Shown here: piece by piece, positions 8,396-17,460 of the stretch
Layout: every line of letters begins with the position of its first letter
Numbering within the stretch: the first letter of the stretch is position 1
Assembly: GCA_051652785.1 (NCBI GenBank)
Contig: JBOFUX010000026.1
Location: 1-64,000, forward strand
DNA: 64,000 nt
Direction of reading: 5' to 3'
From: JAGNZR01 sp051652785
GTDB lineage: Bacteria > Fusobacteriota > Fusobacteriia > Fusobacteriales > Fusobacteriaceae
Program-made: the position numbers and the translations under genes
The notes under the pieces: generated by a model
The model's input: the letters and a program-made list of their open reading frames with translations, nothing else
Database searches by the model: none
Told to the model about the DNA's origin: nothing

Positions 8396-11059
8396 TTAAC
8401 ACAAGGATTTTAAATTTTCTTGAAGTTTATCAAGTTTTTCTTGATACTCTTTTTGAATTCGACGTTCTCTTTCTAAAATGTGAACAGGAGCTTTAGAAGT
8501 AAATTTTTCATCTGAAAGCTTTCTATCTATTCTTTCTTTTTCACTTAATATTTTTGTAATTTGATCATTAATTTTTTTAGTTTCAACTTCTATATTTAGA
8601 AGACCAGTAAGAATCATAAATATTTCAGAATTTCCATTTACTCTAAATCCACTTTGTTCAGGAACTTCAATATTTACTCCAAATTTTAATTCTTCTATTT
8701 TAGCTAACTTAGTAATAAATTGATAATTTGTTTTTATTATTTCAAGTTCTGTTAAATCTTTAGATCTAATAGAAACTTTAACTTCTTTAGCAGGTGAAAT
8801 TCCAACTTCAGCTTTAATATTTCTAAGTGAAGAAATTAAACCTTGAACATATCCAAAGGATTTTTCTATATTTGGAAGAATTAAATCGTTATTACAAAGA
8901 GGAAAATCTCTTAGCATAATAGTCTTTCCTTCTATTTTTATTTTTTGCCAAATTTCCTCAGTAATAAAAGGCATAAATGGATGTAAAAGTCTTAATCCAC
9001 CTTCTAAAATTCCCCATAGAACATATTGAGCTGTAATTTTTGATTCAGGTGATACTTCCTCATTGTTATACAGTCTAACCTTAGTAAGTTCAACGTACCA
9101 ATCACAAAAATCACCTCTTAAAAATTCATAGATAGATTTTGCCGCTTCATCTAATTGAAATTTATCTAATTTTTCTCCTACTTCTTTAGCTGTAGCATTG
9201 TATTTAGAAAGAATCCATTTATCAACAAGCTCATATTGTAATTTTGTTTTATCCACAGTGGAAGGATCAAAACCTTCTAAATTCATCATAACAAATCTTG
9301 AAACATTCCAGATTTTATTGGCAAAATTTCTTCCCATTTCTAAAAGTTTTTCAGAGAAATGAACGTCTTGACCTTGTGATGTGTTATAAAGCATAGTAAA
9401 TCTAATAGCATCAGCACCGTATTCATCTATTAATTTTAAAGCATCTGGAGAGTTGCCCAAAGTTTTAGACATTTTTCTACCTTGTTCATCTCTCACTATT
9501 CCATGTAAATAAACATCATGAAATGGAATTTCTTTCATTTCATAAAGACCAAACATAACCATTCTAGCAACCCAAAAGAAAATTATATCAGCTCCTGTTA
9601 CTAAAGTGGCAGTGGGATAAAACATTTCTAATTCTTTAGTTTTTTCAGGCCAACCAAAAGTTGAAAAAGGCCAAAGAGCTGAAGAAAACCAAGTGTCTAA
9701 GACATCATTTTCTTGAATTAATTCTACTTGTTTTCCATAGTGCTTAAAAGCTTGTATAGAAGCTTCTTCTAGATTTCTTCCAACAAAAATAGTTCTATCT
9801 GGACCATACCAAGCAGGAATTCTATGTCCCCACCAAATTTGTCTAGAGATACACCAATCTTTTATACCGTCTAACCAGTTATAGTAAACTTTTTCCCAAC
9901 GTTTTGGAGTTATAGAAACATCTTGATTTTTAACTACTTTTATAGCCTGTTTAGCTAAAGGTTCCATTTTAACAAACCATTGTTCAGAAACTCTAGGCTC
10001 AATTACTGTAGAACATCTATAGCATCCACCTACAGAATTATTATGATCTTTTATTTGAATAATTGCCCCAAGGGCTTCTAAATCTTCAATCATTAATTTT
10101 CTAGCATCAAATCTATCCATTCCAGCATACTTAGGATAATCAGAAACAATAGTTCCTTCTTTAGTCATCATATTAAGAATTGGTAAATTATGTCTTTGAC
10201 CTACAGCAAAATCGTTAGGGTCGTGAGCTGGTGTGATTTTTAAAGCTCCAGTTCCAAATTCAATATCAACATAATCATCAGCAATAATAGGGATTTCTCT
10301 TCCTACTAAAGGAAGAATAAGAGTTTTTCCAATTAAATGTTTAAATCTGTCATCATGGGGATTTACTGCAACAGCAGAGTCAGCAAGCATAGTTTCTGGT
10401 CTAGTTGTGGCTATAATTAAAAATTCGTCACTATCTTTTACTGGATATTTAATAAACCACAGTTTTCCTAGTTTATCTTGATGTTCAACTTCGTCATCAG
10501 CAAGGGCAGTGCCACATCTAGGACACCAGTTAACCATATACTCTCCTCTATAAATTAATTTATCATTATAGAGTTTAATAAAAATTTCTTTAACAGCATC
10601 AGAAAGACCTTCGTCCATAGTAAATCTTTCTCTATCCCAATCTAAAGACGCTCCTAATTTTCTTAACTGTCCAGTAATTATATTACCGTACTGATTTTTC
10701 CAATCCCAAACTTCTTCAATAAATTTATCTCTTCCTAAGTCTTCTTTTTTTAACCCATCTTTGGCAAGTTTTCTCTCAACCATGTTTTGTGTAGCAATAC
10801 CTGCGTGGTCAGTTCCAGGCATCCATAAAGTGTTAAATCCACTCATTCTTTTGTATCTAATAACAGCATCTTGAATGGTATTATTAAGAACATGTCCCAT
10901 ATGAAGAATACCAGTTACATTTGGAGGTGGAGCAACTATGGAATAACTAGGTTTATTTTCATCTAAAGTTGCTGAAAAACATTTCTGTTCTTCCCAAAAC
11001 TTATACCATTTATCTTCTATTTCATTAGGCGAGTAAGTTTTTGCTAGTTCTTCTCTCAT
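8396..11059 (-). CDS. valS: Valine-tRNA ligase
   Basis: An 887-residue class I aminoacyl-tRNA synthetase that charges tRNA-Val. The HIGH motif appears as HMGH at residues 53-56 after PPPNVTGI. The KMSKS motif appears as KMSKT near residue 528. The editing domain (about 190-340) holds TTRPETMLADSAVAV. A cysteine pair CPRCG near residue 178 and CYRC near 350 suggest a zinc site. The anticodon-binding domain is followed by a C-terminal coiled coil. It is the last gene of the clpP-clpX-lon-ysxC-valS run, starts directly after the ysxC stop, and has no T-box leader of its own. Confidence 0.97.
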   Translation of the reverse strand: MREELAKTYSPNEIEDKWYKFWEEQKCFSATLDENKPSYSIVAPPPNVTGILHMGHVLNNTIQDAVIRYKRMSGFNTLWMPGTDHAGIATQNMVERKLAKDGLKKEDLGRDKFIEEVWDWKNQYGNIITGQLRKLGASLDWDRERFTMDEGLSDAVKEIFIKLYNDKLIYRGEYMVNWCPRCGTALADDEVEHQDKLGKLWFIKYPVKDSDEFLIIATTRPETMLADSAVAVNPHDDRFKHLIGKTLILPLVGREIPIIADDYVDIEFGTGALKITPAHDPNDFAVGQRHNLPILNMMTKEGTIVSDYPKYAGMDRFDARKLMIEDLEALGAIIQIKDHNNSVGGCYRCSTVIEPRVSEQWFVKMEPLAKQAIKVVKNQDVSITPKRWEKVYYNWLDGIKDWCISRQIWWGHRIPAWYGPDRTIFVGRNLEEASIQAFKHYGKQVELIQENDVLDTWFSSALWPFSTFGWPEKTKELEMFYPTATLVTGADIIFFWVARMVMFGLYEMKEIPFHDVYLHGIVRDEQGRKMSKTLGNSPDALKLIDEYGADAIRFTMLYNTSQGQDVHFSEKLLEMGRNFANKIWNVSRFVMMNLEGFDPSTVDKTKLQYELVDKWILSKYNATAKEVGEKLDKFQLDEAAKSIYEFLRGDFCDWYVELTKVRLYNNEEVSPESKITAQYVLWGILEGGLRLLHPFMPFITEEIWQKIKIEGKTIMLRDFPLCNNDLILPNIEKSFGYVQGLISSLRNIKAEVGISPAKEVKVSIRSKDLTELEIIKTNYQFITKLAKIEELKFGVNIEVPEQSGFRVNGNSEIFMILTGLLNIEVETKKINDQITKILSEKERIDRKLSDEKFTSKAPVHILERERRIQKEYQEKLDKLQENLKSLC

Positions 11060-11740
11060 CTATTTTCCTCCTTGATTTTCATTTGGAAAACTCTCTTCAA
11101 ATTCATCTATTTCTAAAGTTTCCTCTTCATCTTCAGGAAAAACAAGTTCTACATAATCTTCTAAAAGCATATTTTCTATAAAAGTTAAAACATCTTCCTT
11201 TCCATTATTCGTAAGTGAAGAGTGAAATAGAACATCATCATTTCTGAATTCAATTTTTTTTCTAATATCTTTCATACATTTAAATTTTTCATTAGCAGAA
11301 ACTTTATCCATTTTAGTAAAAATTATTTTAAAAGGAACCTTATAATGGTCAAGCCATTTTAACATATCCATATCTTCTTCACTGGGAACTCTTCTAATAT
11401 CAAGTAAGACAAAAACAAATTTTCCTCGATGTGAAGCAAGGTATCTATTCATTGTATCGCCCCATTCTTTTTTCATTGCTTTAGGAACTTTTGCAAAACC
11501 ATAGCCAGGTAAATCTACAATATAAAAATCATGATTTATTAAAAAATAGTTAATAAGTTGAGTTCTACCTGGAGTTTTACTTGTTTTAGCAAGTTTTCTA
11601 CGTGTTGTAATACTATTTATTAGAGAAGATTTTCCAACATTAGATCGCCCAACAAAAGCAAATTCTAATTTTTCAAGGTGTTCAGGATAATCTTTCTCAT
11701 AGACTGCTGATTTTACGAAATCAGCTTGTTTAATAATCAT
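11060..11740 (-). CDS. ysxC: Ribosome biogenesis GTP-binding protein YsxC/EngB
   Basis: A 226-residue TrmE-Era-EngA-type GTPase needed for assembly of the large ribosomal subunit. It has G1 GRSNVGKSS near residues 30-38, G3 DLPGYG near 76 and G4 TKMDK near 142. The C-terminal 25 residues are very acidic and extend beyond the usual 195-200 residue length. Placement directly after lon matches Bacillus. The lon stop lies 16 bases upstream and the valS start follows immediately. Confidence 0.95.
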   Translation of the reverse strand: MIIKQADFVKSAVYEKDYPEHLEKLEFAFVGRSNVGKSSLINSITTRRKLAKTSKTPGRTQLINYFLINHDFYIVDLPGYGFAKVPKAMKKEWGDTMNRYLASHRGKFVFVLLDIRRVPSEEDMDMLKWLDHYKVPFKIIFTKMDKVSANEKFKCMKDIRKKIEFRNDDVLFHSSLTNNGKEDVLTFIENMLLEDYVELVFPEDEEETLEIDEFEESFPNENQGGK

Positions 11741-11755
11741 AAAAACCTCCTGTGT

Positions 11756-14086
11756 TTATTTAGAGGATTTAATATTAACTTTTTCAAGTACTATGTCCTC
11801 TACTTCTTTGTATGTAGAGACAAAATGTATCTTCATATCTTTCATTACTTCGCTAGGAACCTCATCAATATCACTTTTATTTGAATCGGGAAGAATTATA
11901 GTTCTTATCCCAACTCGGTGACCACCGATAATTTTTTCTTTTACTCCACCAATAGGAAGAACTTCTCCAGTAATGGTAATTTCTCCAGTCATAGCTACAT
12001 CTTGTCTAATCTTTCTTCCAGAAATAACTGATAAAATAGCAGTTGTAATAGCTATACCAGCAGAAGGACCATCCTTAGGCGTTGCACCTTCTGGAAAATG
12101 CAAGTGTATATCTTTATTTTCAAAGAATGAAATATCCTTAATTCCTAGTTCATCTAAGTGAGATTTCACATATGTATAAGAAACTGTTGCAGATTCTTTC
12201 ATAACGTTTCCAAGGGTACCAGTAAGAGAAAGAGCTCCTTTACCTGCTACAGCAACACCTTGAACCTCGAGAGTCATTCCACCAACGGATGTCCAAGCAA
12301 GACCATTTACCACACCTTGTTTATATATTTTTTCTCTCATTTTATCAGGTTTAAATCGTGATTTTCCAAGATATGTTTCAAGATTAGAAAGAGTAATTTT
12401 TATTTTCTTTTTCTTTTTTTCAATAATTTCACGTGCAACTTTTCGAAACATAGTATTAAATTCTCTTTTAAGATTTCTAACTCCCGCTTCTCTAGTATAT
12501 TCATCAATAATTTTTAATATAACTTCATCTGGAATATCAAGAGAAAAAGTACCTAAACCATGTTCTTCTTTAGATTGATTTATTAAATAATTTTTAGAAA
12601 TATGCATTTTTTCAAATTCGGTATATGAAGATAAAGAAATAATCTCCATTCTATCTCTTAAAGGTCCAGAAATATTTCTTAAATCATTAGCCGTAGCTAT
12701 AAAAAATACCTTAGAAAGGTCAAAACTCATATCTAAATAATGGTCTTCGAAGTGAAGGTTTTGTTCTGGATCTAAAACTTCAAGCATTGCAGAAGATGGA
12801 TCCCCTTTAAAATCATTAGACATTTTATCTATTTCATCTAAAAGAATAACGGGATTTTTAGTTCCTGCTTCTTTCATTGCTTTTAAAATTCGACCAGTCA
12901 TAGAGCCAACATAAGTTCTTCTATGACCTCTTATTTCAGATTCATCTCTAACTCCGCCTAATGAAACTCTAGCAAATTTTCTTCCCATAGCTTCAGCAAC
13001 AGATTTAGCAAGAGAGGTTTTTCCTACACCAGGAGGTCCAGCAAGACAAAGAATACCACCTTTCATTTTAGGATTTAGCTGTTTAACTGCAAGGTAATCA
13101 AGAATTCTATCTTTAATATCTTTTAAACCATAGTGATCTTTTTCTAAAATATTATTAGCTATTTTAATATCTAAAATATCTTTTGATTCTTTACTCCAAG
13201 GAAGTTCTACAACAGTTTCGATATAGTTTCTACAAACACTTGATTCAGCTGAATATGCAGGCATTTTAGAAAGTTTTTTTAATTCCCCTTGAACTTTTTG
13301 AAGAGCTTTTTTAGGAAGTTTAGCTTTTTTTATAAGCACCTCTAATTCTTGAAGATCCTCTTCATTAGTTTCACCAAGTTCTTCTTTTATAGCTATTATT
13401 TTTTCTTTTAAGTAGTAATTTTTTTGAGCTTGATTCATTTTATCTTTAACTTTATCATCTAAAGATTTTTCTAAAGTTGTGATTTCAATTTCTCTAGAAA
13501 TTAAATCAAGCAGAAGGAAGCCTCTAGCTTCTAAATTAATAGTTGAAAGAAGTTTTTGTTTTTCATCTGAAGAGATAAATAAATTAGAAGAAATTATATT
13601 AAAGGCATTATCTATATCTTTTATAGCTTTTAAAGTTGTTAAAATATCACCTGAAATTTTAACTCCAGAGTTAATATATACTTCAAAAAGTTTTAATATT
13701 TTTCTTAAAAGAGCTTCAATTTCTTTTTCTTTTTCTTTTTCTTTTGTAGTTTTGAATACTTTATAGGTAGCAGTGTATTCGTTATCTATAACTTTTATTT
13801 TAGATATAGTAACTCTTTCTTCTGCTTCTACTAAAACTTTGATATTGTTATTTGGCATTTTAACTACTTGTAGAACATTAACAAGAACACCGATAGGGTG
13901 AATACCTGATTCTAAACTAGGATCTTCATCAAATGGGTCTTTTTGCATTCCAAGTAACATTTTACTTTTAGTTGAGATTGATTTTTCTAAAGTAGAAACA
14001 CTGAGAGTTCTTCCTACATAAAGAGGAGTGACAACACCTGGAAAAACAACCATATCTCTAGTTGGAATAAATGGCAATTGTGTCAT
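11756..14086 (-). CDS. lon: ATP-dependent protease Lon
   Basis: A 776-residue LonA-type cytoplasmic protease. It has the N-terminal substrate-binding domain (about 1-200), a coiled region, an AAA+ module with Walker A GPPGVGKT near residue 350 and Walker B VILLDEIDKM, then the serine peptidase domain with the catalytic serine in PKDGPSAG near residue 672 and a downstream lysine. It degrades misfolded and regulatory proteins. It starts three bases after the clpX stop, with AAGGAAAGG as ribosome site inside the end of clpX. The clpX-lon order matches other low-GC bacteria. Confidence 0.97.
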   Translation of the reverse strand: MTQLPFIPTRDMVVFPGVVTPLYVGRTLSVSTLEKSISTKSKMLLGMQKDPFDEDPSLESGIHPIGVLVNVLQVVKMPNNNIKVLVEAEERVTISKIKVIDNEYTATYKVFKTTKEKEKEKEIEALLRKILKLFEVYINSGVKISGDILTTLKAIKDIDNAFNIISSNLFISSDEKQKLLSTINLEARGFLLLDLISREIEITTLEKSLDDKVKDKMNQAQKNYYLKEKIIAIKEELGETNEEDLQELEVLIKKAKLPKKALQKVQGELKKLSKMPAYSAESSVCRNYIETVVELPWSKESKDILDIKIANNILEKDHYGLKDIKDRILDYLAVKQLNPKMKGGILCLAGPPGVGKTSLAKSVAEAMGRKFARVSLGGVRDESEIRGHRRTYVGSMTGRILKAMKEAGTKNPVILLDEIDKMSNDFKGDPSSAMLEVLDPEQNLHFEDHYLDMSFDLSKVFFIATANDLRNISGPLRDRMEIISLSSYTEFEKMHISKNYLINQSKEEHGLGTFSLDIPDEVILKIIDEYTREAGVRNLKREFNTMFRKVAREIIEKKKKKIKITLSNLETYLGKSRFKPDKMREKIYKQGVVNGLAWTSVGGMTLEVQGVAVAGKGALSLTGTLGNVMKESATVSYTYVKSHLDELGIKDISFFENKDIHLHFPEGATPKDGPSAGIAITTAILSVISGRKIRQDVAMTGEITITGEVLPIGGVKEKIIGGHRVGIRTIILPDSNKSDIDEVPSEVMKDMKIHFVSTYKEVEDIVLEKVNIKSSK

Positions 14087-14089
14087 ATT

Positions 14090-15367
14090 TTATACCTTTC
14101 CTTTTTTTAAAATAACTTTACTGCTATCTGTTATAGATTCCTCTGTTATTGTAATTGATTTTATTTTTTTATCAGAGGGAACAGAATACATAACATCAAG
14201 CATTATATTTTCAAGTATTGCTCGTAATCCTCTTGCACCTATTTTTCTTTTTATAGCAAGTTGAGCAATCTTTTTTAGGGCCAATTCCTCAAACTCTAAA
14301 CAAACACCGTCCATTTCAAGATATTTAGTGTATTGTTTAACAATTGAGTTTTTAGGTTCAGTAAGTATCTTAATAAGTGCTTCTTCATTTAGTTTCTCAA
14401 GAGTTGTAATAACGGGAAATCTACCTACAAGTTCAGGTATAAGTCCGTTTTTTACTAAATCTTCAGGAAGAATATTTTTAAATATATTATTTTCATTTTC
14501 AAATTCTTTTTTATGAGATTCAGAACCGAATCCTAGTACTTTTTTGTTAGTTCTCGATTGAATAAGTTTTTCAAGACCTTCAAAAGCACCACCTACAATA
14601 AATAAAATATTTGAAGTGTTTATCTCTATAAGTTCTTGATTGGGATGCTTTCTTCCTCCTTGCGGTGGAACAGTAGCGTTAGTTCCTTCAACAATTTTAA
14701 GAAGAGCTTGTTGGACACCTTCACCTGAAACATCACGAGTAATAGATGTGTTTTCTGATTTTCTAGCAATCTTATCAATTTCATCAATATAGATAATTCC
14801 TCTTTCAGTAGCAGTAACATCATAATTAGCTGCTTGTAAAAGTCTTACAAGGACATTTTCTACATCATCACCAACATATCCTGCCTCAGTTAAAGTGGTA
14901 GCATCAGCGATAGCAAAAGGAACATTTAATATTTTAGCTAAAGTTTGAGCCAAAAGAGTTTTTCCAGAACCTGTAGGTCCAGCAAGAAGAACATTGGATT
15001 TTTGAATTTCAACTTCTGCTTCTGAATTTTTGTGTAGTTCATTATGTTGAAGTCTCTTATAATGATTATATACAGCTACGGATAATACTTTTTTAGATTC
15101 TTCTTGACCAATAACATATTGATCTAACTTATCTTTTATTTCTTTAGGAATAAGAAGTTTGAAATTTAGTGCTGGGAGAGCATGAGTTGACTCAGTAATT
15201 TCTGAATTATTAAATTCATAATCTTCTTCTAATCCCATTAATTCAAAACAACTTTCAACACAGATATCGCAAATAGCGATACCTCCATTTCCAGTAATTA
15301 ATTTTTCAACTTGTGTTTCATTTTTACCGCAAAATGAGCATATTTTTAATTTTGTTGTTTTAGACAT
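14090..15367 (-). CDS. clpX: ATP-dependent Clp protease ATP-binding subunit ClpX
   Basis: A 425-residue AAA+ unfoldase. The N-terminal four-cysteine zinc domain is visible (CSFCG ... CDICVESC). Walker A is GPTGSGKT near residue 132, Walker B is IIYIDEIDKI, and the pore loop is within the VGDD region (AGYVGDDVENVL). The ClpP-binding loop is probably the VGGAFEGLEKLI segment region. It feeds substrates to ClpP, encoded 11 bases upstream in the same operon. Confidence 0.97.
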   Translation of the reverse strand: MSKTTKLKICSFCGKNETQVEKLITGNGGIAICDICVESCFELMGLEEDYEFNNSEITESTHALPALNFKLLIPKEIKDKLDQYVIGQEESKKVLSVAVYNHYKRLQHNELHKNSEAEVEIQKSNVLLAGPTGSGKTLLAQTLAKILNVPFAIADATTLTEAGYVGDDVENVLVRLLQAANYDVTATERGIIYIDEIDKIARKSENTSITRDVSGEGVQQALLKIVEGTNATVPPQGGRKHPNQELIEINTSNILFIVGGAFEGLEKLIQSRTNKKVLGFGSESHKKEFENENNIFKNILPEDLVKNGLIPELVGRFPVITTLEKLNEEALIKILTEPKNSIVKQYTKYLEMDGVCLEFEELALKKIAQLAIKRKIGARGLRAILENIMLDVMYSVPSDKKIKSITITEESITDSSKVILKKGKV

Positions 15368-15378
15368 TTATTATCTCC

Positions 15379-15954
15379 TTATCTCACAAAAACTTTATCA
15401 ATAAGACCATACGCAACAGCTTCTTCAGCAGACATAAAATTATCTCTTTCAGTATCTTTATGAATTTTTTTAATTGTTTGTCCAGTATTTTTAGCCATAA
15501 TTTCAGCCAGTGAATTTTTTAATCTTAAAATTTCACGAGCTTGAATCTCTATATCTGTAGCTTGACCTCGTGCTCCACCTAGAGGTTGATGAATCATTAT
15601 TCTTGAATTTTCAAGAGCATATCTTTTTCCTTTAGCTCCAGCTGAAAGTAAAAAAGCGCCCATACTAGCAGCTTGTCCAATACAAACTGTTTGAATATCA
15701 GGTTTGATATAATTCATAGTATCAAAAATAGCCATTCCAGAACTAATAACTCCTCCTGGACTATTGATGTACATTGTTATATCTTTTTCTGGGTTTTCAG
15801 CTTCAAGAAATAAAAGCTGAGCAACAACAGCATTGGCAACTTGATCATTTATTTCTGTTCCTAAAAAAATTATTCTATCTTTTAATAGTCTTGAATAGAC
15901 ATCATAGACTCTTTCACCTTTGCCTGTATTTTCTATAACTGTAGGATTATACAT
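15379..15954 (-). CDS. clpP: ATP-dependent Clp protease proteolytic subunit
   Basis: A 191-residue serine peptidase that forms the double-heptamer chamber. The catalytic triad is Ser97 (GQAASMGA), His122 (MIHQPLGG) and Asp171 (ERDNFMSAEEA). The open frame extends eight codons further to 15978. That longer start would place the GGAGGG ribosome site (about 15963-15970) inside the coding region, so the ATG at 15954 giving MYNPTVIENTG is chosen. It is the first gene of the clpP-clpX-lon-ysxC-valS run. Confidence 0.96.
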   Translation of the reverse strand: MYNPTVIENTGKGERVYDVYSRLLKDRIIFLGTEINDQVANAVVAQLLFLEAENPEKDITMYINSPGGVISSGMAIFDTMNYIKPDIQTVCIGQAASMGAFLLSAGAKGKRYALENSRIMIHQPLGGARGQATDIEIQAREILRLKNSLAEIMAKNTGQTIKKIHKDTERDNFMSAEEAVAYGLIDKVFVR

Positions 15955-16045
15955 GATATTTTTCCCTCCTAAATTCAATTAAATTTTAAATAAAACAGCT
16001 AAAATTATTGTATAAATTAACTATTTTATTAGTAATTTAAATAAT

Positions 16046-16084
16046 AGTATAACTAGGTAGAGAATATTTCTACCTAGTTATACT
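16046..16084 (-). terminator. Hairpin between tig and clpP
   Basis: A perfect 16-bp inverted repeat (16046-16061 with 16069-16084, seven-base loop) starts six bases after the tig stop. The tract after it on the minus strand is AT-rich but has no solid T run. It could be a weak terminator or an RNA-processing and stability hairpin that separates tig and clpP expression. Confidence 0.6.
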
Positions 16085-16089
16085 TAAAA

Positions 16090-17382
16090 TTACTTAGAGT
16101 TATTAGCTAATAAAAATTTAATAGCTTTTTCCAAAGTAATATCTATATTTAAATTAGCTTTAAAGTTCTCTAAATTATTATTCTTCTTTAATTCAGCTTC
16201 AAGTTTAGGAATATCCATTCCATACATCTTAGCAATTTCAACCATTTTACCTGTCATTTCTTCTTCAGTAACTAGTAAATTTTCTTTTTTAGCAATAGCT
16301 TCAAGAATAATATCAGCCTTAACTTTAGAAGCAGACATTGGCATCATTTCGTTAGTCATTTGTTCCATTGTTTTTCCCATCATTTTAAGATACATCTCCA
16401 TATTAGCACCTTGCATAGATAAGTGTTGCTCCATTTCTTTTACTTTATTTTCAACTTCTCTCATAATCATAGAATGAGGAAGTTCTACTTTTGATGACTC
16501 AGATATTTTAGCCATTAATTTTCCAATAATTTCGTTTTCAATGGTCATTTTTTCTTTTTTTATAACATCTTCTTTTTTCTTAGCAGTTAAATCTGCAACA
16601 GATTCAAACCCTAATTCCTTTGCCAATTCATCATTGAATTCAGGTTTAACAGTTTTTTTAATAGCGTTTATTTTAATTTTAAATATTGCCGCTTTTCCTG
16701 CTAATGGCTTATGATTATATTCAGCAGGGAAAGTAACATTAACCTCTCCTTCTTGTCCAACCACGTATCCGACTATTTGCTCTTCAAAATTATCAATGAA
16801 CATTTTGCTTCCTAATTTTAACTCGTGTGAATCAGCTTTTCCACCTTGGAAAGGCACCCCATCAATAGAACCATCAAAAGCAAGATTAACAGTATCTCCC
16901 ATAGCAGCTTTATATCCAGTTTCAGCATCAACTAGAGTAGTTTTACTAGCAATTAAACTATCTATTTCATGAGTTAAAGCTTCTTCTTTAAACTCAAAAG
17001 TTCTTTTTTCAACTTCTAGACCTACATACGTTCCTAAAGTTACGGTTGGGAACTCATCAAGCATAAAAGTTAATTGAAATTCATTATTAAGATTTTCAGT
17101 TTTAACATTGTATATATAGCTTACAGGGTTAACATTTTCAACTTTTAGAACCTCTTCATAATGAGATTTCAAAACAGTTTCAGTTAATTCTTCTCTAATA
17201 GCATCAGCAAAGTTAGTTTCAACTTTATCAAGAGGAGCGTGTCCTTTTCTAAAACCAGGAACTTCTACCTTTTTAGCTAATTCTTTTAAAATCCCAGCTT
17301 TAATGGGTGTTAACTCTTCCTTAGTTAAAGTTATAACTATTTCAACTGCAGAATTTTCTTTTCTTGTTACTAAATGTTTCAT
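16090..17382 (-). CDS. tig: Trigger factor (ribosome-associated chaperone)
   Basis: A 430-residue three-domain trigger factor. The N-terminal ribosome-binding domain carries the signature GFRKGHAPL at about residues 43-51. A peptidyl-prolyl isomerase domain spans about 155-240 (GDTVNLAFDGSIDGVPFQGG). The C-terminal helical substrate cradle completes it. It binds nascent chains at the exit tunnel. It lies between recJ and clpP and appears to have its own promoter. The GGAGG ribosome site directly precedes the ATG. Confidence 0.96.
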   Translation of the reverse strand: MKHLVTRKENSAVEIVITLTKEELTPIKAGILKELAKKVEVPGFRKGHAPLDKVETNFADAIREELTETVLKSHYEEVLKVENVNPVSYIYNVKTENLNNEFQLTFMLDEFPTVTLGTYVGLEVEKRTFEFKEEALTHEIDSLIASKTTLVDAETGYKAAMGDTVNLAFDGSIDGVPFQGGKADSHELKLGSKMFIDNFEEQIVGYVVGQEGEVNVTFPAEYNHKPLAGKAAIFKIKINAIKKTVKPEFNDELAKELGFESVADLTAKKKEDVIKKEKMTIENEIIGKLMAKISESSKVELPHSMIMREVENKVKEMEQHLSMQGANMEMYLKMMGKTMEQMTNEMMPMSASKVKADIILEAIAKKENLLVTEEEMTGKMVEIAKMYGMDIPKLEAELKKNNNLENFKANLNIDITLEKAIKFLLANNSK

Positions 17383-17432
17383 TAATTTCCTCCTAAATTT
17401 TTTATATTTATTTTAAAAACTAAAAATTAGTT

Positions 17433-17460
17433 ATTATAATAGCTCATACTAAGTTAAAAA
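17433..17460 (-). promoter_or_regulatory. Possible tig promoter
   Basis: Minus-strand TATAAT at 17438-17433, with a 16-base spacer to TTTTTA at 17460-17455, overlaps the end of recJ. The -10 is perfect and the -35 weak. Confidence 0.4.

Noticed and set aside
11000..11120. T-box leader for valS
   Set aside because: valS starts directly after the ysxC stop, with no leader space and no T-box sequence.
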